DNA of 64,000 nucleotides from Mycolicibacterium sp. MU0050. GTDB taxonomy: Bacteria; Actinomycetota; Actinomycetes; Mycobacteriales; Mycobacteriaceae. The notes below the pieces were generated by a model. It saw only the letters and a list, made by a program, of their open reading frames with translations. It did not search any database and was not told where the DNA came from. The DNA is taken from contig NZ_OY726395.1 in assembly GCF_963378085.1 (NCBI RefSeq), positions 3,534,001 to 3,598,000 of the forward strand, given 5' to 3'. The translations under genes were made by a program, and so were the position numbers. Shown here in pieces: positions 48,801 through 57,514 of the stretch (its first letter is position 1; every line of letters starts with the position of its first letter).

Positions 48801-50149
48801 GCGGCGCCCCCGAGCACGGTGCCGCGGCGGCCATCGAGGTGCTGCCCGTCCTCGGCCTGCCCGACTTCCGCCCGGGCGACGACCTGGTCGCCGCCCTCGC
48901 CGCGGCCGCACCGTGGCTGCGCGACGACGACATCGTGGTGATCACCAGCAAGGTGGTGTCCAAGGTCGAGGGCCGGGTGGTGCCCGCCCCCACCGACCCC
49001 GAGGAGCGCGACGCGTTGCGGCGCCGGCTCATCGACCAGGAGGCGGTGCGGGTGCTGGCGCGCAAGGGCCGCACCTTGATCACCGAGAACAGCTACGGGC
49101 TGGTGCAGGCCGCCGCCGGGGTGGACGGGTCGAACATCGGCAGCGACGAATTGGCGCTGCTGCCCGTCGATCCCGACGCCAGCGCCGCCGGGGTGCGCTC
49201 GGGTCTGCGCGAGGCGCTCGGGGTGTCGGTCGGCATCGTGATCACCGACACCATGGGGCGGGCCTGGCGCAACGGCCAGACCGACGTCGCGATCGGCGCG
49301 GCCGGCCTGCCGGTGCTGTTCGGGTACGCCGGCGCGGCCGACACCTTCGGCAACGAGTTGTTGGTGACCGAGGTCGCCGTCGCCGACGAGCTGGCCGCGG
49401 CGGCCGATCTGGTCAAGGGAAAGCTCACCGGCATCCCGGTGGCGGTGGTGCGCGGGCTGCACCTGGCCGACGACGGTTCGGCGGGACGCCATCTGGTCCG
49501 CGGCGGCGAGGAGGACCTGTTCTGGCTGGGCACCGCCGAGGCCGTCGAGCTGGGCCGCGGCCAGGCCCAGCTGCTGCGCCGCTCGGTGCGCCGGTTCTCC
49601 CCCGAGCCCGTCGACCCCGCCGCCATCGAGGCGGCCGTGGCGGAGGCCCTGACCGCTCCCGCCCCACACCACACCCGACCGGTGCGTTTCGTGTGGCTGC
49701 GGGACCCGGAGCGGCGCACGGCCCTGCTGGACCGGATGCGGGACAAATGGCGGGCCGACCTGGCCGGCGACGGCAAGCCGGCCGACGCCGTCGAACGGCG
49801 GGTGGCCCGCGGCCAGATCCTGTACGACGCACCGGAGGTGCTGATCCCCTTCATGGTTCCCGAGGGCGCGCACAGCTATCCGGATGCCGCGCGCACCGCC
49901 GCGGAGCAGACCATGTTCACGGTCGCCGTCGGCGCGGCGGTCCAGGCCCTTCTGGTCGCGCTGGCGGTCCGGGGCATGGGCAGCTGCTGGATCGGCTCGA
50001 CCATCTTCGCCGCCGATCTGGTGCGCGCCGAACTCGACCTGCCCGACGACTGGGAGCCGTTGGGCGCCATCGCCATCGGGCACCACCCCGACGAGCCGCC
50101 CGGCCCACGCGAGCCGGCGGACCCCGACGGCCTGCTCGTGTTGCGATGA
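48797..50149 (+). CDS. fbiB: FbiB, F420:gamma-glutamyl ligase with FMN reductase domain
   Basis: A 450-residue two-domain protein. The N-terminal half (about 1-245; [31 protein letters not shown]) is CofE-like glutamyl ligase; the C-terminal half (about 250-450; [21 protein letters not shown]) is an FMN-dependent nitroreductase fold. It adds glutamates to F420-0 and reduces the dehydro precursor. Overlaps fbiA and the Nudix gene by 4 bp each. Confidence 0.97.
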   Translation: MSGAPEHGAAAAIEVLPVLGLPDFRPGDDLVAALAAAAPWLRDDDIVVITSKVVSKVEGRVVPAPTDPEERDALRRRLIDQEAVRVLARKGRTLITENSYGLVQAAAGVDGSNIGSDELALLPVDPDASAAGVRSGLREALGVSVGIVITDTMGRAWRNGQTDVAIGAAGLPVLFGYAGAADTFGNELLVTEVAVADELAAAADLVKGKLTGIPVAVVRGLHLADDGSAGRHLVRGGEEDLFWLGTAEAVELGRGQAQLLRRSVRRFSPEPVDPAAIEAAVAEALTAPAPHHTRPVRFVWLRDPERRTALLDRMRDKWRADLAGDGKPADAVERRVARGQILYDAPEVLIPFMVPEGAHSYPDAARTAAEQTMFTVAVGAAVQALLVALAVRGMGSCWIGSTIFAADLVRAELDLPDDWEPLGAIAIGHHPDEPPGPREPADPDGLLVLR

Positions 50150-50679
50150 GCTTGCGCGACTCGGTGATCGCCGCGCTCACCGACTGGGCGGCACCGGATC
50201 CCGAGCAGGACGCCCTGCGCCATGCCGTGCTGAGTTTCGTGCTGGCGCGCGAGGACGCCTGTGAGCGCGCCTGCGTGCCGGGGCACATCACGGCCTCGGT
50301 CGCGGTGCTCGACCACACCGGCAGCCAGGTGCTGCTGACGTTGCATCCGCGCATCGGCCGCTGGGTGCAGCTCGGCGGGCATTGCGAACCGGAGGACACC
50401 GACATCGTCGCGGCGGCGCTGCGGGAGGGCGCCGAGGAGTCCGGCATCGCCGGGCTGCGCATTGCGCCGAATCTGGTTGCCGTCCATGTACATCCGGTGA
50501 CCTGCTCGCTGGGTGTCCCCACCCGCCACCTCGACCTGCAGTTCGTCGCGCATGCCCCGGCCGACGCCGAGATCGCGGTCAGCGACGAGTCGCTGGATCT
50601 GCGCTGGTGGCCCGTCACGGCGCTGCCGCCGGACACCGATCACGCGCTGGCCCACCTGGTTTCCCGCGCCGCCCGCTGA
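50146..50679 (+). CDS. Nudix hydrolase
   Basis: A 177-residue Nudix protein. The box reads [24 protein letters not shown], written in parts: GGHCEPED then [10 protein letters not shown]; the REGAEESG core is intact and a threonine replaces the box's first glutamate position, as in the GGHxExxD subgroup. It hydrolyses a nucleoside-diphosphate-linked substrate. Overlap ATGA with fbiB suggests cotranscription with the F420 genes. Followed by palindromic repeat copies. Confidence 0.85.
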   Translation: MSLRDSVIAALTDWAAPDPEQDALRHAVLSFVLAREDACERACVPGHITASVAVLDHTGSQVLLTLHPRIGRWVQLGGHCEPEDTDIVAAALREGAEESGIAGLRIAPNLVAVHVHPVTCSLGVPTRHLDLQFVAHAPADAEIAVSDESLDLRWWPVTALPPDTDHALAHLVSRAAR

Positions 50680-50705
50680 ACGCCTTCCTGAGAGCACCTT
50701 CCTGC

Positions 50706-50722
50706 GCGAGCGGCCCTCCTTG
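50706..50722 (+). repeat. Half copy of the palindromic repeat arm
   Basis: GCGAGCGGCCCTCCTTG matches the left arm of the full repeat at 50736 in 15 of 17 bases, 30 bp upstream in the same orientation. No right arm follows. It is 27 bp after the Nudix stop. Confidence 0.65.
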
Positions 50723-50735
50723 AGCACCCACCCCA

Positions 50736-50793
50736 GCGAGCGGCCACCCTTGTACGGAAATCCGTTCCACGACGTACAACAGTGAGCGCTCGC
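50736..50793. repeat. Palindromic repeat, copy 1 (intact)
   Basis: A 58-bp element. Left arm GCGAGCGGCCACCCTTGTAC (50736-50755) and right arm GTACAACAGTGAGCGCTCGC (50774-50793) pair at 16 of 20 positions around an 18-nt loop that itself holds GGAA/TTCC. It lies 4 bp beyond the DUF559 stop, between convergent genes. The same element, split by IS30, lies on the other side of that gene. Confidence 0.85.
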
Positions 50794-50797
50794 GAGG

Positions 50798-51718
50798 TCA
50801 GGCTGCCGCGCTTTCCAGTTGGACCTCGATTCGGCGGAGCATCCGCCACGGCTGCCGGCGGACGTCGTCGCACACGATGGACATCACCCGCCAGCCCAGT
50901 TCCTGTAGCGCCGCGCGCTTCTGCCGATCCCGCCGCAGATGCTCGGCGTCGCTGTGCCACTCGAAGCCGTCGTATTCGACCGCGAACATCAGTTCCGGCC
51001 AGGCGAAGTCGAGCCGCCAACGGCGCCCGTCGCGGTCGACCACCTCGTATTGCAGTGTGGGGGCGGGCAATCCGCCGTCGACCATGGCCAGGCGCGCTTC
51101 GCTCTCCATGGGCGACTCGGCCTGCGGACGGGCCAGCGGAATCAGGTCGCGGACCATCACGATGCCCCGGCGCCCCGTCTGGGCTTCGGCGGCGATCGTG
51201 AGGCCACGCGGGTCACAGGTTCCGCTGCGCAGCGCAGCGTCCAGGGTGGCCAGCGCCCGCGGACGGCTCAACGATCTCGCAGTCTCGATGGCGGTCCAGT
51301 CCGGGCGGGTGAGACGACGGCCGCGCCACGTCGTCAGCGGTGCGCCCTCACGGCGGTGCACCCGCAAACCGTCGTCGTGGCGGAGCCGATGCCCAACGGG
51401 ATTGAGCACGTGCAGCTTCGGGTCGTCCTCGGTGTCGAAGCCGTACATGGCCGCCGCGGTCGACAGGCACGCCACCACCGGCTCACCGCAGCGCAAGTCC
51501 AGTCCGCGCAACAGCCTCAGCCGGTCGGGTTCGCCCAGGCTGTATATCCCCGGCCAGATCTTGACCAGTTCCCGGCTGCGCAACTGCCGTTGCACGGTGC
51601 GGCGGCTGAGATGTTCGAGCAGCTGCGCCGAGGTGACCACGCGCCCCTGTGCGGCGAACAAGCGGCGGAGTTCAGGTGGCACCCCGCCATGGTCGGTGGC
51701 CGGCGGGGCCCGCGCCAT
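50798..51718 (-). CDS. Orphan AbiEi/DUF559 nuclease-like protein
   Basis: A 306-residue protein. Residues about 12-62 form the AbiEi-type winged helix (LRRLFAAQGRVVTSAQLLEHLSRRTVQRQL ... WPGIYSLG in parts). The C-terminal third is a DUF559/Vsr-like PD-(D/E)xK domain: MESEARLAM, then LDFAWPELMFAVEYDGFEWH and RDRQKRAALQELGWRVM. It could cut or nick DNA. No AbiEii toxin, methyltransferase or helicase adjoins. It is flanked by two same-orientation palindromic repeats, at the place where M. tuberculosis has mamA. Function unknown. Confidence 0.75.
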   Translation of the reverse strand: MARAPPATDHGGVPPELRRLFAAQGRVVTSAQLLEHLSRRTVQRQLRSRELVKIWPGIYSLGEPDRLRLLRGLDLRCGEPVVACLSTAAAMYGFDTEDDPKLHVLNPVGHRLRHDDGLRVHRREGAPLTTWRGRRLTRPDWTAIETARSLSRPRALATLDAALRSGTCDPRGLTIAAEAQTGRRGIVMVRDLIPLARPQAESPMESEARLAMVDGGLPAPTLQYEVVDRDGRRWRLDFAWPELMFAVEYDGFEWHSDAEHLRRDRQKRAALQELGWRVMSIVCDDVRRQPWRMLRRIEVQLESAAA

Positions 51719-51747
51719 TCACCCCTGTGGATAAGTGCATTGCAGGG

Positions 51748-51767
51748 CCGAGCGGCCATCCTTGTAC
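51748..51767 (+). repeat. Palindromic repeat, copy 2, left arm
   Basis: CCGAGCGGCCATCCTTGTAC matches copy 1's left arm in 18 of 20 bases, same orientation. It starts 29 bp upstream of the DUF559 start. 14 bp later the IS30 element begins. Confidence 0.83.
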
Positions 51768-51781
51768 GAGAAATGGCCGGC

Positions 51782-53086
51782 GGTTTCAAGCGGTGGATGC
51801 AACAGCGGGCGATTTGAACGGGTTCGACAGTAATTCGTCGAGGGCTTCGGCGGGGGTTTTCCAGCGCAGGGTTTTCCGTGGCCGGTTGTTGAGTTTGGCC
51901 GCGACGTAGTCGAGGTAGTCAGCGGGAAAGACCGACAAGTCAGTACTTTTGGCAAAGTACTGGCGTAGCAGACCATTGGTGTTTTCGTTGGTGCCGCGCT
52001 GCCAGGGCGAGTGCGGATCGCAGAAGTAGATGTCCAGCTCCGCGGCGGTCGCGATGGCGGCGTGGTTGGCCATTTCGTGGCCTCGGTCCCAGGTCAGAGT
52101 CTTGCGCAGGATCGTCGGGAGCTGGGCCATTTTGGTTACGATCGCTTCCTGGACGGCTTCTGCGGTATGCCGGTCGGGCAGGTGCAGCAGCATAGTGAAA
52201 CGAGTGGTGCGTTCTACCACCGTCCCGATTGCCGACGCCGATGCGACGCTGCCCAGGATCAGATCTCCCTCCCAGTGTCCGGGGACAGCCCGGTCTTCGA
52301 CCTCCGGCGGCCGCTCGCTGATACTGACGATGTCCCGCAGTTTCCCGCGGCGCTCATCGGGGCGGCGCTGAGGCTTACGCAACGCCCGTCCGGTCCGCAG
52401 ACAGGTATGCAACTCGCGGCGCAAATTCCCCTTGCCCTGAACATAAATCGCCTGATAGATGGTCTCGTGGGACACCCGCATCTCCGGATCGTCAGGGAAG
52501 TCGATCTGCAGCCGTCGAGCGATCTGCTCAGGACTGTGCTGATCATCTTCCAACCGAGTCTGCACCTCAGCATGTAAACGCCGGTTGGTCGCCAGCTTGC
52601 CCGGCTTGGCTCGGCGAGCCCGACGCTGACTACGTGCATGAGCGCTGCTGGCACGATAGCGCGGACATTGCTCGTGACCGCCATGCCACCTCGCCCCGAA
52701 CTGGTATCGGCTGCGGTAACGGTTGCGGCCAGGCTTGCTGTTGTTCTTGATTTCACGCGAGATCGTCGATGGTGCCCGCTTGAGTCGACGCGCGATGCTG
52801 CACATCGATTCCCCTGCAGCGATGCCTAACGCGATCTCCTCACGTTCTTCGAAGCTCAACCGAGGCTTTTTCCGAGGCCCGTCATCACGCGGAGGTGGTT
52901 TCACACCTCCAACATCAGCAAACCAGCGATAACCAGTGTGCCCCGACACGCCGACAGCCTTGCCGGCATCTCGCGGCGAGAGCCCATCACGAATTAGTTC
53001 CCAAAACCGGCTTTCCACACGCGCTAACTCCGGCAGCCCCATCTGAACCCCTCAGCTAGAGGCTGTTGCATCCACCCCTTGAACCC
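51782..53086 (-). mobile_element. IS30-family insertion sequence
   Basis: About 1305 bp. Imperfect terminal inverted repeats at 51785-51806 and 53062-53083 match in 21 of 22 bases (TTCAAGCGGTGGATGC...). The transposase stop lies inside the left repeat. The element sits near the centre of palindromic repeat copy 2: 14 bp from its left arm and 13 bp from its right arm, with GGCC matched on both sides. No target duplication was recognised. End positions uncertain by about 3 bp. Confidence 0.9.
51786..53042 (-). CDS. IS30-family transposase
   Basis: A 418-residue transposase. N-terminal helix-turn-helix (SPRDAGKAVGVSGHTGYRWF) and a second one (IAAGESMCSIARRLKRAPSTISREI) bind the ends. DDE integrase core: GHWEGDLILG, LTWDRGHEMANH and SPWQRGTNENTNGLLRQYF hold the three acidic residues. 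Intact and of normal length, so likely active. Confidence 0.93.
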   Translation of the reverse strand: MGLPELARVESRFWELIRDGLSPRDAGKAVGVSGHTGYRWFADVGGVKPPPRDDGPRKKPRLSFEEREEIALGIAAGESMCSIARRLKRAPSTISREIKNNSKPGRNRYRSRYQFGARWHGGHEQCPRYRASSAHARSQRRARRAKPGKLATNRRLHAEVQTRLEDDQHSPEQIARRLQIDFPDDPEMRVSHETIYQAIYVQGKGNLRRELHTCLRTGRALRKPQRRPDERRGKLRDIVSISERPPEVEDRAVPGHWEGDLILGSVASASAIGTVVERTTRFTMLLHLPDRHTAEAVQEAIVTKMAQLPTILRKTLTWDRGHEMANHAAIATAAELDIYFCDPHSPWQRGTNENTNGLLRQYFAKSTDLSVFPADYLDYVAAKLNNRPRKTLRWKTPAEALDELLSNPFKSPAVASTA

Positions 53087-53099
53087 AGGGCCGAAACCT

Positions 53100-53119
53100 G
53101 TACAAGGGTGAGCGCTCGT
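53100..53119 (+). repeat. Palindromic repeat, copy 2, right arm
   Basis: GTACAAGGGTGAGCGCTCGT is complementary to the left arm type (17 of 20 against copy 1's left arm). It lies 8 bp beyond the manB stop. With 51748-51767 it rebuilds one repeat when the IS30 element is removed. Confidence 0.83.
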
Positions 53120-53126
53120 CAGAAAC

Positions 53127-54212
53127 TCACACGTCGCTGGAGTAGCGAATCCCGCAGTCCGGCAACTCTACTCCCGGCCACACCCGCGCGCCCCGGAGCA
53201 GCTCACAACGCGCGCCGATATTGGCGCCGTCACCGATGACACCGTCGCGGATCAGCGCCCGCGGTCCGATGTGCGCGCCGAAGCCCACGATCGAGCGCTC
53301 GATCACCGAGCCGGCGTCGACCCGCGCACCGTCGAAGATGACCGCACCGTCGAGGCGCGCACCGGGGCCGATCTCGGCGCCGCGGCCCACCACCGTGCCG
53401 CCGATGAGCACCGCCCCCGGAGCCACCGAAGCGCCGTCGTGCACCAGGCTCTCACCGCGGTGCCCCGCCAACGCCGGCGACGTCGCGATGCCGCGCACCA
53501 GATCCGAGGAGCCGCGCACGAAGTCCTCCGGGGTACCCATGTCGCGCCAGTACGTCGCGTCGACGTAGCCGCACACCTTCACCCCGTCGGACAACAGCGC
53601 GGGGAACACCTCACGCTCCACCGACACCGGGCGTCCGCGCGGAATGCGATCGATGATCTTGCGGTCGAACACGTAGCAGCCGGCGTTGATCTGATCGGTC
53701 GGGGGGTCCTGCGTCTTCTCCAGAAACGCTGTGACTCGGCCGTTCTCGTCGGTGGGCACCGAACCGAACGCCCGCGGGTCGGCCACCCGGACCAGGTGCA
53801 GCGTCAGATCCGCGGCGTGGTCGTGATGGAACTCCAGCATGGAGCCCAGGTCGGCGCCGGACAGCACGTCGCCGTTGAACACCACCACGGTGTCGTGCCG
53901 CAGCCGCGGCGCCACGTTGGCGATGCCGCCGCCGGTGCCCAGTGGCTCGGACTCGAAGACGTACTCGATCTGCAGGCCGAGCTTGGAGCCGTCGCCGAAC
54001 TCCTGCTCGAACACCTCGGCCTTGTACGAGGTGCCCAGCAGGACCCGCTCGATGCCCGTGGCGGCGATGCGGGACAACAGATGTGTCAAAAACGGCAGGC
54101 CCGCGGTGGGCAGCATCGGCTTGGGCATCGACAGCGTCAACGGCCGCAGCCGGGTGCCCTTGCCGCCGACCAGCACGACGGCATCGACCTTCTTCGGATC
54201 GAATCCGCTCAT
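53127..54212 (-). CDS. manB: Mannose-1-phosphate guanylyltransferase
   Basis: A 361-residue nucleotidyltransferase: N-terminal VLVGGKGTRLRPLT (about 13-26) and PKPMLP binding motifs, FNGDVLSG catalytic segment and a C-terminal left-handed beta-helix (GGTVVGRGAEIGPGARLDGAVI). It makes GDP-mannose, matching Rv3264c. Start at the ATG at 54210-54212 (MSGFDPKK); a 34-residue in-frame extension is rejected. Overlaps wbbL by 4 bp. Third gene of rmlD-wbbL-manB. Confidence 0.94.
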   Translation of the reverse strand: MSGFDPKKVDAVVLVGGKGTRLRPLTLSMPKPMLPTAGLPFLTHLLSRIAATGIERVLLGTSYKAEVFEQEFGDGSKLGLQIEYVFESEPLGTGGGIANVAPRLRHDTVVVFNGDVLSGADLGSMLEFHHDHAADLTLHLVRVADPRAFGSVPTDENGRVTAFLEKTQDPPTDQINAGCYVFDRKIIDRIPRGRPVSVEREVFPALLSDGVKVCGYVDATYWRDMGTPEDFVRGSSDLVRGIATSPALAGHRGESLVHDGASVAPGAVLIGGTVVGRGAEIGPGARLDGAVIFDGARVDAGSVIERSIVGFGAHIGPRALIRDGVIGDGANIGARCELLRGARVWPGVELPDCGIRYSSDV

Positions 54213-55084
54213 CGCTCCTGTCTCCTCATCTCGCGCCGTGACCGCCGGACCACCAGCCGTGACCGCACCTCCAGCGCGCCCCGCATGGCCCATCGCAACG
54301 GGCTGCGCTGCCAACCGGAGTGCCGATCCGACAGATAGGTCCAGGTGCTCTCGTGGTGCGCGGCCAGGTTACGGGCCGGATCGCGTCCGGTGGCGTGTCC
54401 CTTGTCGTGCAGGATCTCGGCCGACGGCGCGTAGACGTTCTGCCATCCCGCCCGCGCCAGCCGGTCCCCGAGGTCCACGTCCTCCATGTACATGAAATAC
54501 CGCTCGTCGAAGCCGCCGATCTGGTCGAAGGCCTCGCGCCGGACCAGCAGACACGATCCGGACAACCAGCCCACCTCGCGCTCACTGGGGGGCTCGCGGT
54601 CCTGCCGGTAGGCCGCCGTCCACGGATTGCGCTTCCAGAACGGACCCACCACCGCATGCATGCCGCCGCGGATGATGCTGGGCAGGTGGCGCGCCGACGG
54701 GTAGACCGCGCCGTCGGGATCGCGGATCAACGGACCCACGGCGCCGGCCCGCGGCCAGCGCCGGGCCACCTCGAGCAGCGCGTCGATGCTGCCCGGTGCC
54801 CACACCACGTCCGGGTTGGCGATCACCAGGAATTCGGACTCCGCCGGCACGTCCTTGACGCCCCGGTTGACCGCCCGCCCGTAGCCGACGTTGGCCCCGT
54901 TGTGGATCAGCCGGGCGTTCGGGTAGCGCTCGACGGCCTCCTCCGGCGTCCCGTCGGACGAACCGTTGTCCGAGATCACGACGCTGACGGGCTGATCGGT
55001 GGCCACGGTCAGGGACGACAGGAACCGCTCGAGGTGCGGGCCCGGTGAATACGTCACCGTCACCACGGGCAGTTCGTCAGTCAC
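54209..55084 (-). CDS. wbbL: Rhamnosyltransferase WbbL
   Basis: A 291-residue GT2 glycosyltransferase that adds rhamnose to GlcNAc-diphosphoprenol, forming the arabinogalactan linker. VVTVTYSPGPHLERFL, SDNGSSDGT, NPDVVW (DxD-like region) and DERYFMYMEDVDLGDR (acceptor-side ED motif) are present. Basic C terminus for membrane contact. GTG start overlapping rmlD's end by 8 bp. Essential for the mycobacterial cell wall. Confidence 0.95.
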   Translation of the reverse strand: MTDELPVVTVTYSPGPHLERFLSSLTVATDQPVSVVISDNGSSDGTPEEAVERYPNARLIHNGANVGYGRAVNRGVKDVPAESEFLVIANPDVVWAPGSIDALLEVARRWPRAGAVGPLIRDPDGAVYPSARHLPSIIRGGMHAVVGPFWKRNPWTAAYRQDREPPSEREVGWLSGSCLLVRREAFDQIGGFDERYFMYMEDVDLGDRLARAGWQNVYAPSAEILHDKGHATGRDPARNLAAHHESTWTYLSDRHSGWQRSPLRWAMRGALEVRSRLVVRRSRREMRRQER

Positions 55085-55967
55085 GGCCTAGAGGGTATCC
55101 GGCCAAAGGTCGGCCTTCGGCGAGTGCCCGAGCCACCGCATCCCGCCAGGGCGGCAGCGGCCGCAACCCGGCCCGCTCGGACTGCTGCCCGGCCAACGCG
55201 GAGTACGCCGGGCGCGCGGCCGGCCGCGGGTGCGCCCCGGACCCGACCGGCCGCACCAACTCCGGATCGGCGCCGACGGCGGCATAGACCGCGCGGGCCT
55301 GCTCGAAGCGGCTGGCCTCGCCGGCGTTGCCGGCGTGCAGCAGCGGCGCCTCCAGCCGCTCGTCGATGATCTGCAGCAACGCGGCCACCAGGTCGCCGGT
55401 GTAGGTGGGCGAGCCGATCTGGTCGTCGACGACGTCGACGGCCTGTCCCGCGCGCGCCTTGCCCGCCATCACGGCCGCGAAGTCGTTGCCGTCGCCGCCG
55501 GTATAGACCCACGACGTGCGGACCACCGTGGCGGTGGGCAGCGCCGCGGCCACCGCCCGCTCCCCGTCGAGCTTGCTGCGGCCGTACACGTTGACCGGGT
55601 CGACGGGGTCGTCGAGTTCGTAGGGCCGGCCCGGACCCCGCTGCGCGTCGCCGCCGAACACGTAATCGGTGGAAATGTGAATCAGTCGCGCACCGGCCTG
55701 CGCGCAGGCGCGCGCCACATTCGCGGGCCCGGTCGCGTTGACCGCGTGCGCGTCGTCGGGAGCCGCCTCCGCGCCGTCGACGTTGGTGTAGGCCGCGCAG
55801 TTGACCACCACGTCACCGCTGTTCAGCACCGGTGCCGCGACCGGGTCGGCGATGTTCCACTGCGCGGAGTTCAACGCCAGCACCGGCCGGCCCTCCGCTG
55901 TTGCCCGGGCGGTCAGAAACCGCCCCACCTGACCCGCTGCACCCGTGACCACGATTCTGTCCGACAC
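55077..55967 (-). CDS. rmlD: dTDP-4-dehydrorhamnose reductase
   Basis: A 296-residue extended SDR making dTDP-L-rhamnose. GAAGQVGRFL cofactor loop (8-17), NCAAYTNVDGAE, STDYVFGG and YGRSKLDGE (catalytic Tyr and Lys). GTG start at 55965-55967 (VSDRIVVTGAAG); an in-frame extension to 56138 is not family-like. First gene of the rmlD-wbbL-manB operon; divergent from the LCP gene by 67 bp. Confidence 0.95.
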   Translation of the reverse strand: MSDRIVVTGAAGQVGRFLTARATAEGRPVLALNSAQWNIADPVAAPVLNSGDVVVNCAAYTNVDGAEAAPDDAHAVNATGPANVARACAQAGARLIHISTDYVFGGDAQRGPGRPYELDDPVDPVNVYGRSKLDGERAVAAALPTATVVRTSWVYTGGDGNDFAAVMAGKARAGQAVDVVDDQIGSPTYTGDLVAALLQIIDERLEAPLLHAGNAGEASRFEQARAVYAAVGADPELVRPVGSGAHPRPAARPAYSALAGQQSERAGLRPLPPWRDAVARALAEGRPLAGYPLGRD

Positions 55968-56034
55968 ACTTCGAAGTCTGGCACGCCGAGTCCGGCTAAC
56001 CCGATCCCGGCGGTTGCGCAAGTAGCCTTGCGGG

Positions 56035-57504
56035 GTGCCGGTCCAGGTCTTGCGCGTCATCTCCAGTGCGATAGCCATCGCGATCGTGCTCGGCACCGGG
56101 GTCGCGTGGGCCAAGATCCGGTCCTTCGAGGGCGGCATCCATCACATCAGCACCGCTGCGCTCGGCGGCGACGGTGACGACGGCGCCATCGACATCCTGC
56201 TGGTGGGCTCCGACAGCCGCACCGACGCGCACGGCAACCCGTTGACCCCCGAGGAACTGGCCATCCTGCACGCCGGCAACGACGTGGCCACCAACACCGA
56301 CACGATCATCCTGGTCCGCATCCCGAACAACGGCGAGTCCGCCACGGCCATCTCGATCCCCCGGGACACCTACGTCGAACTGCCCGACGACCAGGGCAAG
56401 ATGAAGATCAACGGGGTCTACGGCGACGCCAAGCTGGCGACGATGAAGGACCTCATCGAGGTCCAGAAGATGGACCCGCTCGAAGGTGAGAAGCGCGGCA
56501 TCGAGGCCGGCCGCGAATCGCTGATCAAGACCGTCGCCAAGCTGACCGGTGTCACGGTGGACCATTACGCGGAGATCGGCCTGCTGGGCTTCTCCTTGAT
56601 CACCGACGCCCTCGGCGGTGTCGACGTCTGCCTCAAAGACGCGGTGTACGAACCGCTTTCGGGAGCCGACTTCCCGGCCGGCTGGCAGAAGCTGGACGGT
56701 CCCCGCGCGCTGAGCTTCGTGCGGCAGCGCCACGACCTGCCCCGCGGCGACCTGGACCGAGTGGTGCGCCAGCAGGTGGTGATGGCTTCCCTTGCCCACC
56801 AGGTGATCTCCAGCAAGACGCTGTCCAGCCCCGCCACCCTGAACCGGCTGCAGGACGCCGTCCAGCGCTCGGTGGTGCTCTCCGAGGGCTGGGACATCAT
56901 GAGCTTCATCGACCAGCTGCAGAAGCTGGCGGCCGGCAATGTGGTGTTCGCCACCATCCCGGTGCTCGACGAGGCCGGCTGGAGCGACGACGGCATGCAG
57001 AGTGTGGTGCGCGTCGACGAGGCCGCGGTCAAGGACTGGGTGGAGAGCCTGCTGCACAACCAGGACGAGGGCAACACCGAAGAGGTCGCCTACTCCCGGG
57101 ACAAGACCACCGTCGACGTCATCAACGACTCCGACGTCGGCGGGCTGGCCGCGGCCGTGTCCACGATCCTGAGCGGGAAGGGATTCACCGCCGGCCACGT
57201 CGGCAACAACGACCGCGAGCGGGTCGAGAACAGCCAGATCCAGGCGGCCAGTTCCGACGACCTCGGCGCGCAGCACGTCGCCGAGGAGCTGGGCCTACCC
57301 GTCGTCGCCGACGAGTCCCTTCCGGAGGGCACGGTGCGCGTGGTGCTGTCCTACGACTACGTCGGTCCCGGGTCCGGTCTCGACGGCTCCGAGCCCGAGT
57401 TGGCGGCCAGTTCGCCCGACGTCGGCACCTTCCAGATCAACTCGGCGCCGGCACCGTCGCCGATCATCACCGCCGGATCCGACGACCCCAAGTGCGTCAA
57501 CTAG
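56035..57504 (+). CDS. lcp1: LCP-family cell-wall ligase (Lcp1/CpsA-like)
   Basis: A 489-residue LytR-CpsA-Psr protein. One N-terminal membrane helix (about 6-26) then the extracellular LCP domain: ILLVGSDSRTD, TNTDTIILVRI, ISIPRDTYVELP, KINGVYGD and FVRQRHDLPRGDLDRVVRQQ, plus a C-terminal LytR_C domain. It attaches arabinogalactan to peptidoglycan, consistent with rhamnose-linker genes opposite. GTG start at 56035. Matches Rv3267. Confidence 0.94.
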   Translation: MPVQVLRVISSAIAIAIVLGTGVAWAKIRSFEGGIHHISTAALGGDGDDGAIDILLVGSDSRTDAHGNPLTPEELAILHAGNDVATNTDTIILVRIPNNGESATAISIPRDTYVELPDDQGKMKINGVYGDAKLATMKDLIEVQKMDPLEGEKRGIEAGRESLIKTVAKLTGVTVDHYAEIGLLGFSLITDALGGVDVCLKDAVYEPLSGADFPAGWQKLDGPRALSFVRQRHDLPRGDLDRVVRQQVVMASLAHQVISSKTLSSPATLNRLQDAVQRSVVLSEGWDIMSFIDQLQKLAAGNVVFATIPVLDEAGWSDDGMQSVVRVDEAAVKDWVESLLHNQDEGNTEEVAYSRDKTTVDVINDSDVGGLAAAVSTILSGKGFTAGHVGNNDRERVENSQIQAASSDDLGAQHVAEELGLPVVADESLPEGTVRVVLSYDYVGPGSGLDGSEPELAASSPDVGTFQINSAPAPSPIITAGSDDPKCVN

Positions 57505-57514
57505 CCTGAGCCCC

